Notes under the pieces: generated by a model
What the model saw: only the letters and a program-made list of their open reading frames with translations
Told to the model about the DNA's origin: nothing
Databases searched by the model: none
DNA from: Pseudomonas libanensis
Lineage (GTDB): Bacteria; Pseudomonadota; Gammaproteobacteria; Pseudomonadales; Pseudomonadaceae
Assembly (NCBI RefSeq): GCF_001439685.1
Contig: NZ_JYLH01000018.1
Coordinates: 46,179 to 110,178, forward strand
Reading direction: 5' to 3'
Length of the DNA stretch: 64,000 nt
Made by a program: the position numbers and the translations under genes
Shown: positions 24,135 to 32,502 of the stretch, in pieces
Position numbering within the stretch: the first letter of the stretch is position 1
How the letters are laid out: every line of letters starts with the position of its first letter

Positions 24135-25688
24135 ATGTCATCTTCCGCCCCGAACGCTGTCCTCTCGGTCAGCGGTATCGGTAAGACCTATGCCCAGCCG
24201 GTTCTGTCCGACATCACCCTGACGCTCAATCGCGGGGAAGTGCTGGCGCTGACCGGTGAGAACGGCGCAGGCAAAAGCACCTTGTCGAAGATCATCGGCG
24301 GCCTGGTCACGCCGACCACCGGGCACATGCAGTTCAATGGCCAGGATTACCGTCCTGGCAGCCGGACCCAGGCCGAAACGCTGGGCGTACGCATGGTCAT
24401 GCAGGAACTCAACCTGCTGCCGACGCTGACGGTGGCTGAAAACCTGTTCCTGGATAATCTGCCGAGCAGCTGTGGCTGGATCAGCCGCAAACAACTGCGC
24501 AAGGCTGCGATCGAAGCCATGGCCCAGGTCGGCCTGGATGCGATCGACCCGGATACGCTGGTTGGCAGCCTGGGCATTGGTCATCAGCAAATGGTCGAGA
24601 TTGCCCGTAACCTGATTGGCGACTGTCATGTGCTGATCCTCGACGAACCCACGGCCATGCTCACCGCCCGTGAAGTCGAGATGCTGTTTGAACAAATCAC
24701 CCGCCTGCAGGCCCGGGGCGTGGCGATCATTTATATTTCGCACCGGCTGGAAGAGCTGGCCCGTGTCGCCCAGCGCATTGCGGTATTGCGCGACGGCAAG
24801 CTGGTCTGCGTCGAGCCGATGGCCAATTACAACAGCGAGCAGCTGGTTACCTTGATGGTCGGTCGCGAGTTGGGCGAACACATCGACCTGGGTCCACGTA
24901 CGATCGGTGCCCCGGCCTTGACCGTGACCGGCCTGAGCCGCTCGGACAAGGTTCGCGACGTCTCATTTACAGTGCGAGCTGGCGAGATCTATGGCATCTC
25001 CGGCTTGATCGGCGCCGGTCGCACTGAATTGCTCCGCCTGATCTTCGGCGCCGACCTGGCCGACAGCGGCACGGTGGCCCTGGGCTCGCCGGCCAAGGTG
25101 GTGAGTATCCGCTCGCCAGTGGACGCGGTCGGTCATGGCATCGCCCTGATCACCGAAGACCGCAAGGGCGAGGGCCTGCTGCTGACCCAGTCCATCAGCG
25201 CCAATATTGCCCTGGGCAACATGCCGGAAATCTCCGGCGGCGGCCTGGTCAATCGCCGCGATGAAACTGCCTTGGCCAAGCGCCAGATCGACGCCATGCG
25301 GATCCGCAGTTCCAGTCCGGCGCAATTGGTCTCCGAGCTGTCGGGGGGCAACCAGCAGAAGGTGGTGATCGGCCGTTGGCTGGAGCGCGATTGTTCGGTG
25401 ATGCTGTTCGATGAGCCGACCCGAGGTATCGACGTCGGCGCCAAGTTCGACATTTATGCCTTGCTCGGCGAACTGACGCGCCAGGGCAAGGCACTGGTGG
25501 TGGTGTCCAGTGACCTGCGCGAACTGATGCTGATCTGTGACCGCATCGGTGTGTTATCCGCCGGGCGCCTGATCCAGACCTTCGAGCGTGACAGCTGGAC
25601 CCAGGACGAATTGCTCGCCGCCGCCTTTGCCGGCTATCAGAAACGTAATGCGCTGCTCAACGAAGCAGCGCCTAGGAATACCCCATGA
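24135..25688 (+). CDS. rbsA: Ribose ABC transporter, ATP-binding protein
   Basis: 517 residues with two fused nucleotide-binding domains. Domain 1 has Walker A GENGAGKSTL and Walker B VLILDEPTAML. Domain 2 has a degenerate Walker A GLIGAGRTEL and signature LSGGNQQKVVIGRWL with LFDEPTRGIDVGAK, the standard pattern of sugar importers, where the second site is inactive or modified. It energises ribose uptake at the cytoplasmic face of RbsC. Its stop overlaps the rbsC start by 4 bases. Confidence 0.95.
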   Translation: MSSSAPNAVLSVSGIGKTYAQPVLSDITLTLNRGEVLALTGENGAGKSTLSKIIGGLVTPTTGHMQFNGQDYRPGSRTQAETLGVRMVMQELNLLPTLTVAENLFLDNLPSSCGWISRKQLRKAAIEAMAQVGLDAIDPDTLVGSLGIGHQQMVEIARNLIGDCHVLILDEPTAMLTAREVEMLFEQITRLQARGVAIIYISHRLEELARVAQRIAVLRDGKLVCVEPMANYNSEQLVTLMVGRELGEHIDLGPRTIGAPALTVTGLSRSDKVRDVSFTVRAGEIYGISGLIGAGRTELLRLIFGADLADSGTVALGSPAKVVSIRSPVDAVGHGIALITEDRKGEGLLLTQSISANIALGNMPEISGGGLVNRRDETALAKRQIDAMRIRSSSPAQLVSELSGGNQQKVVIGRWLERDCSVMLFDEPTRGIDVGAKFDIYALLGELTRQGKALVVVSSDLRELMLICDRIGVLSAGRLIQTFERDSWTQDELLAAAFAGYQKRNALLNEAAPRNTP

Positions 25689-26662
25689 AAACAAGCATTT
25701 CCCCCGGTAAGACTGGCGGCAACTTCTATGGCCTGGGTACCTACCTGGGCCTGGCGGGTGCTTTGCTGGCGATGATTGCGCTGTTCTCGGTGCTCAGCGA
25801 CCACTTCCTGTCCTATGACACCTTCAGCACCCTGGCCAACCAGATTCCGGACCTGATGGTGCTGGCGGTAGGCATGACCTTCATCCTCATCATTGGCGGC
25901 ATCGATCTGTCGGTAGGTTCCGTGCTGGCATTGGCGGCGTCGGCGGTCAGCGTGGCGATTCTTGGCTGGGGCTGGAGCGTGCTGCCGGCCGCCTTGCTGG
26001 GCATGGGCTGCGCCGCATTGGCCGGTACCCTCACCGGCTCCATCACCGTGGCCTGGCGCATTCCGTCATTTATCGTGTCCCTGGGTGTGCTGGAGATGGC
26101 TCGCGGCGTGGCCTACCAGATGACCGGCTCGCGCACCGCCTATATCGGTGACTCGTTTGCCTGGCTGTCCAACCCGATTGCCTTTGGCATTTCACCGTCG
26201 TTCATCATTGCGCTGCTGGTGATCATTGCGGCGCAGCTGGTGCTGACCCGTACTGTATTCGGGCGTTACCTGATCGGTATCGGCACCAACGAAGAGGCGG
26301 TGCGCCTGGCTGGCATCAATCCCAAACCCTACAAGATCCTGGTGTTCAGCCTGATGGGCCTGTTGGCCGGTGTGGCTGCCCTGTTCCAGATTTCGCGTCT
26401 GGAGGCGGCGGACCCGAATGCCGGTTCGGGCCTGGAACTGCAAGTGATCGCCGCCGTGGTGATTGGCGGCACCAGCCTGATGGGCGGGCGCGGTTCGGTC
26501 ATCAGTACGTTCTTCGGTGTGTTGATCATTTCGGTACTGGCTGCCGGCCTGGCGCAGATCGGCGCAACGGAACCCACGAAACGCATCATTACCGGTGCCG
26601 TGATCGTGATCGCCGTCGTCCTCGATACTTACCGCAGCCAGCGCGCCAGTCGGCGGGGCTGA
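25685..26662 (+). CDS. rbsC: Ribose ABC transporter, permease
   Basis: 325 residues with about eight to ten membrane spans. The family motif GIDLSVGSVLALAASAV is present near residue 80, as is GTNEEAVRLAGINPKPYKIL, which is the coupling loop that contacts the ATPase. It forms the ribose channel in the inner membrane. The ATG overlaps the rbsA stop (ATGA), indicating translational coupling; rbsR begins 3 bases after its stop. Confidence 0.95.
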   Translation: MKTSISPGKTGGNFYGLGTYLGLAGALLAMIALFSVLSDHFLSYDTFSTLANQIPDLMVLAVGMTFILIIGGIDLSVGSVLALAASAVSVAILGWGWSVLPAALLGMGCAALAGTLTGSITVAWRIPSFIVSLGVLEMARGVAYQMTGSRTAYIGDSFAWLSNPIAFGISPSFIIALLVIIAAQLVLTRTVFGRYLIGIGTNEEAVRLAGINPKPYKILVFSLMGLLAGVAALFQISRLEAADPNAGSGLELQVIAAVVIGGTSLMGGRGSVISTFFGVLIISVLAAGLAQIGATEPTKRIITGAVIVIAVVLDTYRSQRASRRG

Positions 26663-26665
26663 ACC

Positions 26666-27688
26666 ATGGCAACGATCAAGGATGTGGCAGCGCTTGCAGG
26701 TATTTCCTACACCACGGTGTCCCATGTGGTGAACAAGACACGCCCGGTCAGCGAGCCGGTACGCATCAAGGTCGAGGCGGCGATCAAGCAACTGGACTAC
26801 GTGCCCAGCGCCGTAGCACGTTCGCTCAAGGCCAAGACCACGGCCACCATCGGCTTGCTGGTGCCCAACAGCCTCAACCCCTATTTTGCGGAGCTGGCCC
26901 GTGGCATCGAGGATTACTGCGAGCGTAATGGTTACTGCGTGATCCTCTGCAACTCCGATGACGACGCTGAAAAGCAGCGCAGTTACTTGCGCGTACTGCT
27001 GGAAAAGCGCGTCGACGGTTTGATCGTGACGTCGGTAGGTGGTGATGACAGTGGCCTTGCCGCTGGCTTGAGTGCGGTGCGCACGCCCATGGTGATTGTC
27101 GACCGGGCGCTGGATGGTATCGATGTCGATCTGGTACGCATTGATCACGAAGAGGGTGCTTACCTCGCGACACGGCATTTGCTGGAGTTGGGGCATCGGG
27201 ACATTGCCTGTATCGGCGGCCCGGGGCATACCCGCGTGGCGCAGATGCGGCTTGCGGGCTACCAGCGTGCATTGCGCGAGGCTGGCGTCGAGGTGCTGGC
27301 CAATCGCATCCTGGAAAGCGATTTTACCAGCACCGGAGGTTACGCCGCGGCGGTGCAGTTGCTATCGGAGAACCCGCCCAGTGCGATTTTCGCCAGCAAC
27401 GACATGATCGGTTTTGGCGTGCTGCGCGCCGCCGCTGAACGTAGTATCCGCGTGCCAGGCGAGTTGTCGGTGATCGGCTTCGATGACATTCAGATGGGTC
27501 GCTACGTCTACCCGGCGCTGACCACGGTCGGGCAGTCGATCCTGCAACTGGGTGAGATGGCCGCCGAATTACTGCTCAACCGTATAGCAACACCCCAACT
27601 GCCGATCGATCAACGTATCGTGACGCCGAGTATTGTTTTGCGTGAGTCAACGGCGCCACTGGCCGGTGTATTCGCCCAATACCGCTGA
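26666..27688 (+). CDS. rbsR: Ribose operon repressor (LacI family)
   Basis: 340 residues. The N-terminal helix-turn-helix reads MATIKDVAALAGISYTTVSH, followed by the hinge PSAVARSLKAK and a periplasmic-binding-protein-like sensor domain (IGLLVPNSLNPYFAELARGI, GFDDIQMGRYVYPALTTV). It should bind the palindrome at 22980 and release it when ribose is present. Its place inside the operon, between transporter and kinase, makes the system self-regulated. Confidence 0.93.
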   Translation: MATIKDVAALAGISYTTVSHVVNKTRPVSEPVRIKVEAAIKQLDYVPSAVARSLKAKTTATIGLLVPNSLNPYFAELARGIEDYCERNGYCVILCNSDDDAEKQRSYLRVLLEKRVDGLIVTSVGGDDSGLAAGLSAVRTPMVIVDRALDGIDVDLVRIDHEEGAYLATRHLLELGHRDIACIGGPGHTRVAQMRLAGYQRALREAGVEVLANRILESDFTSTGGYAAAVQLLSENPPSAIFASNDMIGFGVLRAAAERSIRVPGELSVIGFDDIQMGRYVYPALTTVGQSILQLGEMAAELLLNRIATPQLPIDQRIVTPSIVLRESTAPLAGVFAQYR

Positions 27689-27711
27689 ACCGAATTGATG
27701 AGTACTGATGT

Positions 27712-28629
27712 ATGCCAGCAAAAGTAGTGGTAGTAGGCAGCTTGAACATGGACCTGGTCACCCGCGCCAGTCGCTTGCCGCGTGCCGGTGAAACCCTGGT
27801 CGGCCAAAGTTTTTCCACCGTTCCAGGAGGCAAGGGCGCCAACCAGGCCGTCGCGTCGGCGCGCCTGGGGGCCGACGTGGCAATGATGGGTTGCATCGGT
27901 ACCGACGCCTACGGCAGTCAATTGCGCGAGGCGCTGGTGGCGGAAGGCATCGATTGCCAAGCGGTCAGCACCGTAGAAGGTTCCAGTGGTGTGGCGTTGA
28001 TCGTGGTGGATGACAGCAGCCAGAACGCAATTGTCATTGTGGCGGGTAGCAACGGTGAGCTGACGCCCGAGTCTCTGAAAACCTGCGACGCTGTGCTGCA
28101 GGCGGCAGAGGTGATCATCTGCCAGCTTGAAGTGCCGATGGACACCGTTGGCTATACGCTCAAGCGCGGTCGTGAGTTGGGCAAGACGGTCATCCTCAAT
28201 CCGGCCCCGGCAAGCGGCCCCCTGCCCGCGCAGTGGTATGCCTCGATCGACTACCTGATCCCCAATGAAAGTGAGGCCAGCGCCCTGAGCGGTGTGGCGG
28301 TGGACTCGCTCGACAGCGCCAAGGTCGCCGCGACGGCGCTGATCAAGGCGGGGGCGGGTAAAGTCATCATCACTCTGGGCGCCCAGGGTGCGCTGTTCGC
28401 GGATGGTAAAAGCTTCGAGCATCTGGTCGCGCCGAGGGTCAAGGCGGTGGACACCACGGCCGCCGGCGACACCTTCGTCGGTGGCTTTGCCGCTGCGCTG
28501 GCTGCCGGCAAGAGCGAGTCCGAGGCCATTCGTTTTGGGCAGGTCGCGGCAGCGCTGTCGGTCACCCGTAACGGCGCTCAGCCTTCCATTCCTACGCTGC
28601 ACGACGTCCAAGGTTTTGTGCCCTCATGA
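27712..28629 (+). CDS. rbsK: Ribokinase
   Basis: 305 residues, PfkB family. It phosphorylates D-ribose to ribose 5-phosphate. Visible are the N-terminal VVVGSLNMDLVTRASRLP with PGGKGANQAVASARLG (substrate-binding signature), and the C-terminal DTTAAGDTFVGGFAAALA containing the catalytic Asp and anion hole. Length is the family norm. It overlaps rbsD by 4 bases. Confidence 0.95.
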   Translation: MPAKVVVVGSLNMDLVTRASRLPRAGETLVGQSFSTVPGGKGANQAVASARLGADVAMMGCIGTDAYGSQLREALVAEGIDCQAVSTVEGSSGVALIVVDDSSQNAIVIVAGSNGELTPESLKTCDAVLQAAEVIICQLEVPMDTVGYTLKRGRELGKTVILNPAPASGPLPAQWYASIDYLIPNESEASALSGVAVDSLDSAKVAATALIKAGAGKVIITLGAQGALFADGKSFEHLVAPRVKAVDTTAAGDTFVGGFAAALAAGKSESEAIRFGQVAAALSVTRNGAQPSIPTLHDVQGFVPS

Positions 28630-29030
28630 AAAAGACCCCACTGCTCAATATCGCCTTGTCACGCGTGATCGCGTCCCTGGGCCATGGTGACATCCTGGTC
28701 ATCGGCGATGCCGGCCTGCCGGTACCTCCCGGTGTGGAGCTGATCGACCTGGCGCTGACCCAGGGCATTCCGGATTTCATCAGCACATTACGCATTGTGC
28801 TGAGCGAAATGCAGGTAGAAAGCCACGTACTGGCCGAAGAAATCCTGCTTAAGCAACCGCCGGCGCTGGCCGAACTCAATACACTCACAGAGCAAGCCGC
28901 GCTGGGTGAACGGCGCCTGCTCAGCCATGATCAGTTCAAACAACTGAGTCGCAACGCCCGCGCGGTTGTGCGCACCGGCGAATGCCAGCCTTACTGCAAT
29001 ATCGCGCTGGTGTCCGGCGTAACGTTCTAG
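28626..29030 (+). CDS. rbsD: D-ribose pyranase
   Basis: 134 residues. RbsD interconverts beta-pyran and beta-furan ribose so that RbsK can use it. The sequence MKKTPLLNIALSRVIASLGH followed by IGDAGLPVPPGVELIDLAL, and near the C-terminus AVVRTGECQPYCNIALVSGV, is the RbsD pattern; the catalytic His is in the SLGHGD segment. Its ATG overlaps the rbsK stop (ATGA). The nucleoside hydrolase gene starts 28 bases later on the same strand. Confidence 0.94.
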   Translation: MKKTPLLNIALSRVIASLGHGDILVIGDAGLPVPPGVELIDLALTQGIPDFISTLRIVLSEMQVESHVLAEEILLKQPPALAELNTLTEQAALGERRLLSHDQFKQLSRNARAVVRTGECQPYCNIALVSGVTF

Positions 29031-29058
29031 CGTCCCCCCCTATGACAAGGAGTGCTTT

Positions 29059-30087
29059 ATGCAACGTGGTCTACCTACCCTGAAAAACCTGTTCCGGAGT
29101 GTCCTGCTTTTGTCCGCGCTCACAGCAGCAAGCGCCCAGGCGGCGGAAAAAATCGACCTGATCATCGACACTGATCCGGGCGCCGATGATGTGGTGGCGC
29201 TGTTGTTTGCCATGGCTTCGCCAGAGGAGTTGAGTATTCGTGCGCTGACCACCGTCGCCGGTAACGTGCGCCTGGACAAGACCTCCCGCAATGCACGACT
29301 GGCGCGCGAGTGGGCAGGGCGCGAGGATATCCCGGTGTATGCAGGTGCGCCCGCGCCGCTGTTGCGCAAGCCGATCTATGCCGAGAACATCCATGGCAAG
29401 GAAGGCATTTCCGGTGTCACCGTGCACGAACCGAAAAAAGGCCTGGCCGAAGGCAATGCCGTTGACTACCTGATCAAGACCCTGGGCAGCGCCAAGCCGC
29501 ACAGTATTACCATCGCCATGCTCGGGCCGCAGACCAACCTGGCGCTGGCACTGACCCAGGCGCCGGAAATCACCCAAGGCATCAAGGAAGTGGTGGTGAT
29601 GGGTGGTGCGCACTTCAATGGCGGCAATATCACACCGGTGGCCGAGTTCAACCTGTTCGCCGATCCAGTCGCGGCTGAGATCGTGCTCAAAAGCGGTGTG
29701 AAGTTGACTTACCTGCCGTTGGATGTGACCCATAAAGTCCTCACCAGCGATGCGCGCCTGAAAAAAATTGCGGACCTGAACAACAACGCGAGCAAGGTCG
29801 TCAGCAGTATTCTGAATGAGTACGTCAAGGGTGATATGGAGCACTACGGCATTCCGGGCGGCCCGGTCCACGATGCCACCGTGGTTGCCTACCTGCTCAA
29901 GCCTTCGCTGTTCAGCGGTCGTCAGGCCAATATGGTCGTAGACAGCCGCGAAGGTCCGACTTTCGGCCAGACCATCGTCGATTGGTATGACGGACTCAAG
30001 CAGGAGAAGAATGTGTTCTGGGTGGAGAACGGCGACGCCCAGGGCTTCTTCGATCTGCTGACCGAGCGTCTGGCGCGTTTGAAGTAA
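29059..30087 (+). CDS. Exported nucleoside hydrolase
   Basis: 342 residues with a signal peptide (residues 1-29, ending AQAA). The mature start IDLIIDTDPGADDVVALLFA is the calcium-binding DTDPGADD signature of inosine-uridine preferring nucleoside hydrolases. Later motifs include MLGPQTNLALAL and EFNLFADPVAAEIVL, and the active-site His-Asp pair in GGPVHDATVVAY. It cleaves nucleosides to base and ribose. Its export and position at the end of the rbs operon suggest it frees ribose in the periplasm for RbsABC. A terminator follows. Confidence 0.9.
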   Translation: MQRGLPTLKNLFRSVLLLSALTAASAQAAEKIDLIIDTDPGADDVVALLFAMASPEELSIRALTTVAGNVRLDKTSRNARLAREWAGREDIPVYAGAPAPLLRKPIYAENIHGKEGISGVTVHEPKKGLAEGNAVDYLIKTLGSAKPHSITIAMLGPQTNLALALTQAPEITQGIKEVVVMGGAHFNGGNITPVAEFNLFADPVAAEIVLKSGVKLTYLPLDVTHKVLTSDARLKKIADLNNNASKVVSSILNEYVKGDMEHYGIPGGPVHDATVVAYLLKPSLFSGRQANMVVDSREGPTFGQTIVDWYDGLKQEKNVFWVENGDAQGFFDLLTERLARLK

Positions 30088-30094
30088 TACGTTT

Positions 30095-30124
30095 TACCGG
30101 TCGGCGCTCGCCGGCCGGTTCTTA
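30095..30124 (+). terminator. Terminator of the rbs operon
   Basis: ACCGGTCGGCG and CGCCGGCCGGT arms around a CT loop, followed by TCTTATT, 8 bases after the nucleoside hydrolase stop. Confidence 0.7.
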
Positions 30125-30322
30125 TTGTTGTGCGCCCATGTAGTCGGCCGGGTATTTCTCGAATATCTGGCCGATGAACGCTTGTGCCGCCTGGGTTCCC
30201 AGTTCCTTGACCAACAGGTCGATACCAATGATCGCCAGTTCTTCGGGGCTGCCGGGGCTATAGGAGCTTTGCCCCTGGGGCCACTTGGCTTTGATATCGG
30301 CTTGGATCGTTACGGTGGTCAT
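30122..30322 (-). CDS. Small hypothetical protein (66 aa)
   Basis: From ATG 30322 the product reads MTTVTIQADIKAKWPQGQSS, then PEELAIIGIDLLVKELGTQA and ends in YPADYMGAQQ. It has one amphipathic helix and no signal or membrane span. The ribosome binding site is weak (GAGACG) and the longer frame to 30403 is less plausible. It converges with the rbs terminator, which may serve both genes. I do not recognise the family. Confidence 0.5.
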   Translation of the reverse strand: MTTVTIQADIKAKWPQGQSSYSPGSPEELAIIGIDLLVKELGTQAAQAFIGQIFEKYPADYMGAQQ

Positions 30323-30477
30323 GGACGTCTCACGGGCTGAAAGTACTGGGCAATGCGCTGGAATGCGGTACCAGCGGGCGCAGTTAAGCATTTTACGCGG
30401 CATTTGGCACTGCTACTTAGGCATGAAGGAGGGGGTGTGCGACACTGCCGGCCTGTCCAATAGCCAGGAAACAACGC

Positions 30478-30783
30478 GTGCAGATCAATTTGAACAACCC
30501 TGAGGACCTCACCCAGGCGACCGTGCGCGAACTGCTTGCCAGCGCCAGTGACGATGAACATACCCAACTGCGGGTTACCAAGAAGGGTATTGCCTATATT
30601 TCCTCGGGGACCGTGGGAGGCGTTGATATCGACGGCCTGCTCTTTCGCCTGGAGACTTGGTCAAAGGGCTCCGGGTATGTCGGCATCGTCGCGGCAAGCG
30701 ACGAAGTCTGGGTCATGCAGATTTTTAACGCGCTGAAGCAGAATTGGCCTACACCTTCTTCTGACTACATTGATATCTACTAG
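30478..30783 (+). CDS. Hypothetical protein (101 aa)
   Basis: GTG start at 30478 follows CCAGGAA at 7 bases. The sequence LNNPEDLTQATVRELLASAS, TQLRVTKKGIAYISSGTVGG and ETWSKGSGYVGIVAASDEVW suggests a compact alpha-beta fold, without signal peptide or membrane span. The end QNWPTPSSDYIDIY is acidic and aromatic. Codon use looks like the chromosome around it. I recognise it only as a conserved-looking Pseudomonas hypothetical. Confidence 0.6.
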   Translation: MQINLNNPEDLTQATVRELLASASDDEHTQLRVTKKGIAYISSGTVGGVDIDGLLFRLETWSKGSGYVGIVAASDEVWVMQIFNALKQNWPTPSSDYIDIY

Positions 30784-30927
30784 GTGCGTTCATATCTAGT
30801 CACGATTGACAGGGCGCTTGGCTGCTGTGAGTGAGGCAGACTTGCGCGCAGGCGGTTAACGTCTTGAAACCAATCGCTTTGACTGCTGTCGCACGATCTC
30901 TGTCCATTTTTTATCATAGGAGGCTTC

Positions 30928-31248
30928 ATGCCTTGGAAGCTCGCATCATTCGGTACTTTGTTGGCAGCACTCGCATTGGCGGGTTGCAGCACCCCGGGTG
31001 CCTCTGAGCCAGGCAAAGACGCCACCGCGACCGATGCCGGTCATAGCCGCTGTGAGTCGAAGGCCGCCGAGTTTGCAATCGGCCAGAAAGCCTCGCCCCA
31101 GTTGCTGGAGCAGGCCCGTACGCGTGCGGGTGCGCAGAATGCACGCATTCTCAAGCCCAACGATATGATCACGCTGGAGTATCGCTCCGACCGCTTGAAC
31201 CTGAACACCGATAACAACCTGGTGATCACTCGGGTCAATTGCGGCTGA
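30928..31248 (+). CDS. Lipoprotein with I78-type peptidase inhibitor domain
   Basis: 106 residues; ATG 30928 follows ATAGGAGG. The signal ends in a lipobox (LALAGC). The mature domain reads CESKAAEFAIGQKASPQLLE, then ARTRAGAQNARILKPNDMIT and DNNLVITRVNCG, the I78 inhibitor pattern with two cysteines and the RVN-C ending. I78 proteins resemble small serine protease inhibitors such as AIP. It would protect the envelope from its own or foreign proteases. A strong terminator follows. Confidence 0.8.
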   Translation: MPWKLASFGTLLAALALAGCSTPGASEPGKDATATDAGHSRCESKAAEFAIGQKASPQLLEQARTRAGAQNARILKPNDMITLEYRSDRLNLNTDNNLVITRVNCG

Positions 31249-31274
31249 TTGCCCTGCGGTTTTTGCATCGCCCA

Positions 31275-31307
31275 TAAAAAACCCCGCCACATGGACGGGG
31301 TTTTTTT
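31275..31307. terminator. Strong bidirectional terminator between convergent genes
   Basis: AAAAAACCCCG and CGGGGTTTTTTT flank a 9-base loop, between the I78 lipoprotein gene and the convergent cold shock gene. Confidence 0.88.
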
Positions 31308-31321
31308 AGCTCAGCGGGGAA

Positions 31322-31534
31322 TTACTCGCCGCGAACCTGTGCAGCTTGCATACCCTTTTGGCCTTTCTCAGCCACGAAGGAAACGGTCTGGCCTTCTTTC
31401 AGGCTTTTGAAACCGTCGCTTTCGATAGCTTTGAAGTGTACGAACAGGTCGTCACCGCCACCTTGAGGAGTGATGAAGCCGAAGCCTTTTTCATCGTTGA
31501 ACCATTTAACGGTGCCGGTTTGGCGATTAGACAT
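31322..31534 (-). CDS. Cold shock protein (CspA family)
   Basis: 70 residues from ATG 31534 with TTGGAGA upstream; the longer frame to 31645 is the untranslated leader. RNP1 (KGFGFIT) and RNP2 (DLFVHF) single-stranded nucleic acid binding motifs are present, in TGTVKWFNDEKGFGFITPQ. It acts as an RNA chaperone. The leader is at least 80 bases, as is usual for genes of this family whose mRNA folding responds to cold. Pseudomonads have several paralogues; which one this is cannot be told. Confidence 0.93.
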   Translation of the reverse strand: MSNRQTGTVKWFNDEKGFGFITPQGGGDDLFVHFKAIESDGFKSLKEGQTVSFVAEKGQKGMQAAQVRGE

Positions 31535-31689
31535 GGTGTATCTCCAAGAAACATATATTTTCAGTAGTGCTGTGCTGCTCAGGCCAACTGGGCACACTGG
31601 GCTATCATAGTCGAAATGTTCGACTTGGGAGCCCCCCCAAGGCATTGTTTGCTAATCAATCGCGTTGCGTTTGATCCCTGGATCGGCTG

Positions 31690-31713
31690 AAAGCCCCGAT
31701 CTACGGGGCTTTG
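31690..31713 (-). terminator. Terminator hairpin
   Basis: AAAGCCCCG and CGGGGCTTT arms around a short loop, about 110 bases downstream of the minus-strand exported protein gene that ends at 31824. Confidence 0.6.
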
Positions 31714-31823
31714 CAGTGAAATATCAGCTGTTAAAAAAAGCCGTAAAACCTGCGTATTTTGTGCGAAATAGCAGTTTTGAGGCCGTTTTTTCACTGAAAT
31801 GGCCGTCTGATCAGTGGTCAATC

Positions 31824-32138
31824 TTACTTTTTCTTCACGACTTTGCAGGACGAAATAGCCGCGACTGCTTTGTTTTTCAGCTCCGGGCTGGCGTTCTGGT
31901 TGGTCATGAGTTCCTTGATCTCGGCAGAGCTCAATTCGGCGTTGATCTTGTCGGCGCCACACTCGCAGTGGGCTTTGGCGGTCTTGACGTCTACGTTCTG
32001 ACTGGCGGCGGCACTGCAGTCGCTCACAAAGCTGTCACGGGCACCGGCTGGCCAGTTGGAGGGGGCTGCGGCTTGTGCGCCGAGGGAAAGGAGGCTCAGG
32101 GTAGCGGCGACAGCGAGGGTAGAGGTGAAACGCATCAT
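31824..32138 (-). CDS. Small exported protein with four cysteines
   Basis: 104 residues, signal peptide MMRFTSTLAVAATLSLLSLGAQA cut to 20 here (cleaved near GAQAA). The mature part has FVSDCSAAASQNVDVKTAKA, HCECGADKINAELSSAEIKE and AAISSCKVVKKK. Four cysteines and a helix-rich pattern suggest a disulfide-stabilised periplasmic protein. Two adjacent ATGs (32138, 32135) share the AAAGGAG site. It resembles uncharacterised small exported Pseudomonas proteins; function unknown. Confidence 0.68.
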   Translation of the reverse strand: MMRFTSTLAVAATLSLLSLGAQAAAPSNWPAGARDSFVSDCSAAASQNVDVKTAKAHCECGADKINAELSSAEIKELMTNQNASPELKNKAVAAISSCKVVKKK

Positions 32139-32502
32139 GGGATGCTCCTTTGGGTCGAGGACGAACGGCGATTCTCAGTGGGTTTGAGGCCCGGCGTACA
32201 GCTCAAGTTCACTTTTGCAGCTATAAAGCCTTGAAATGCTGTTTACACAAAGCTTCGTCGGCGCGACGACCGTTCATCTGTGCTAGCATCCTCGCCTGGC
32301 TATTTCCCGGCGCGCCATTTGCCGCCTTGCCAGGTCCTTTTTGTTCACTCCAGTCACTCTGGTTCGATTATCGGTTGGCCGAAAGGCTCCTGCCGCTGTA
32401 AGGCAGGCGTTCTTCATTGAACGGCCTGGTGTTGGATCTTGTACTGGCTCATCCCAACCCACGTGACCTTTGGTAGGGGTCACCACTAGGAGAGGAGGCG
32501 CC
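32139..32502. other. Leader and control region of thrS
   Basis: 364 bases without a gene, between the divergent exported-protein gene and thrS. It holds a run of direct transcription signals I could not place with confidence and, close to thrS, the tRNA-like hairpin at 32463-32483 and the AGGAGAGGAGG ribosome binding site. Confidence 0.6.
32463..32483 (+). promoter_or_regulatory. thrS leader hairpin copying the tRNA-Thr(GGU) anticodon arm
   Basis: GTGACCT (32463-32469) pairs with GGGTCAC (32477-32483), seven pairs with one closing U-G, around the 7-base loop TTGGTAG. The loop has GGT at positions 3-5, exactly like the tRNA-Thr anticodon loop UU-GGU-AA. It ends 4 bases before the ribosome binding region of thrS (32488-32498). 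In E. coli ThrRS represses its own mRNA by binding a similar anticodon-like operator, so an autoregulatory role is likely. Confidence 0.7.
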
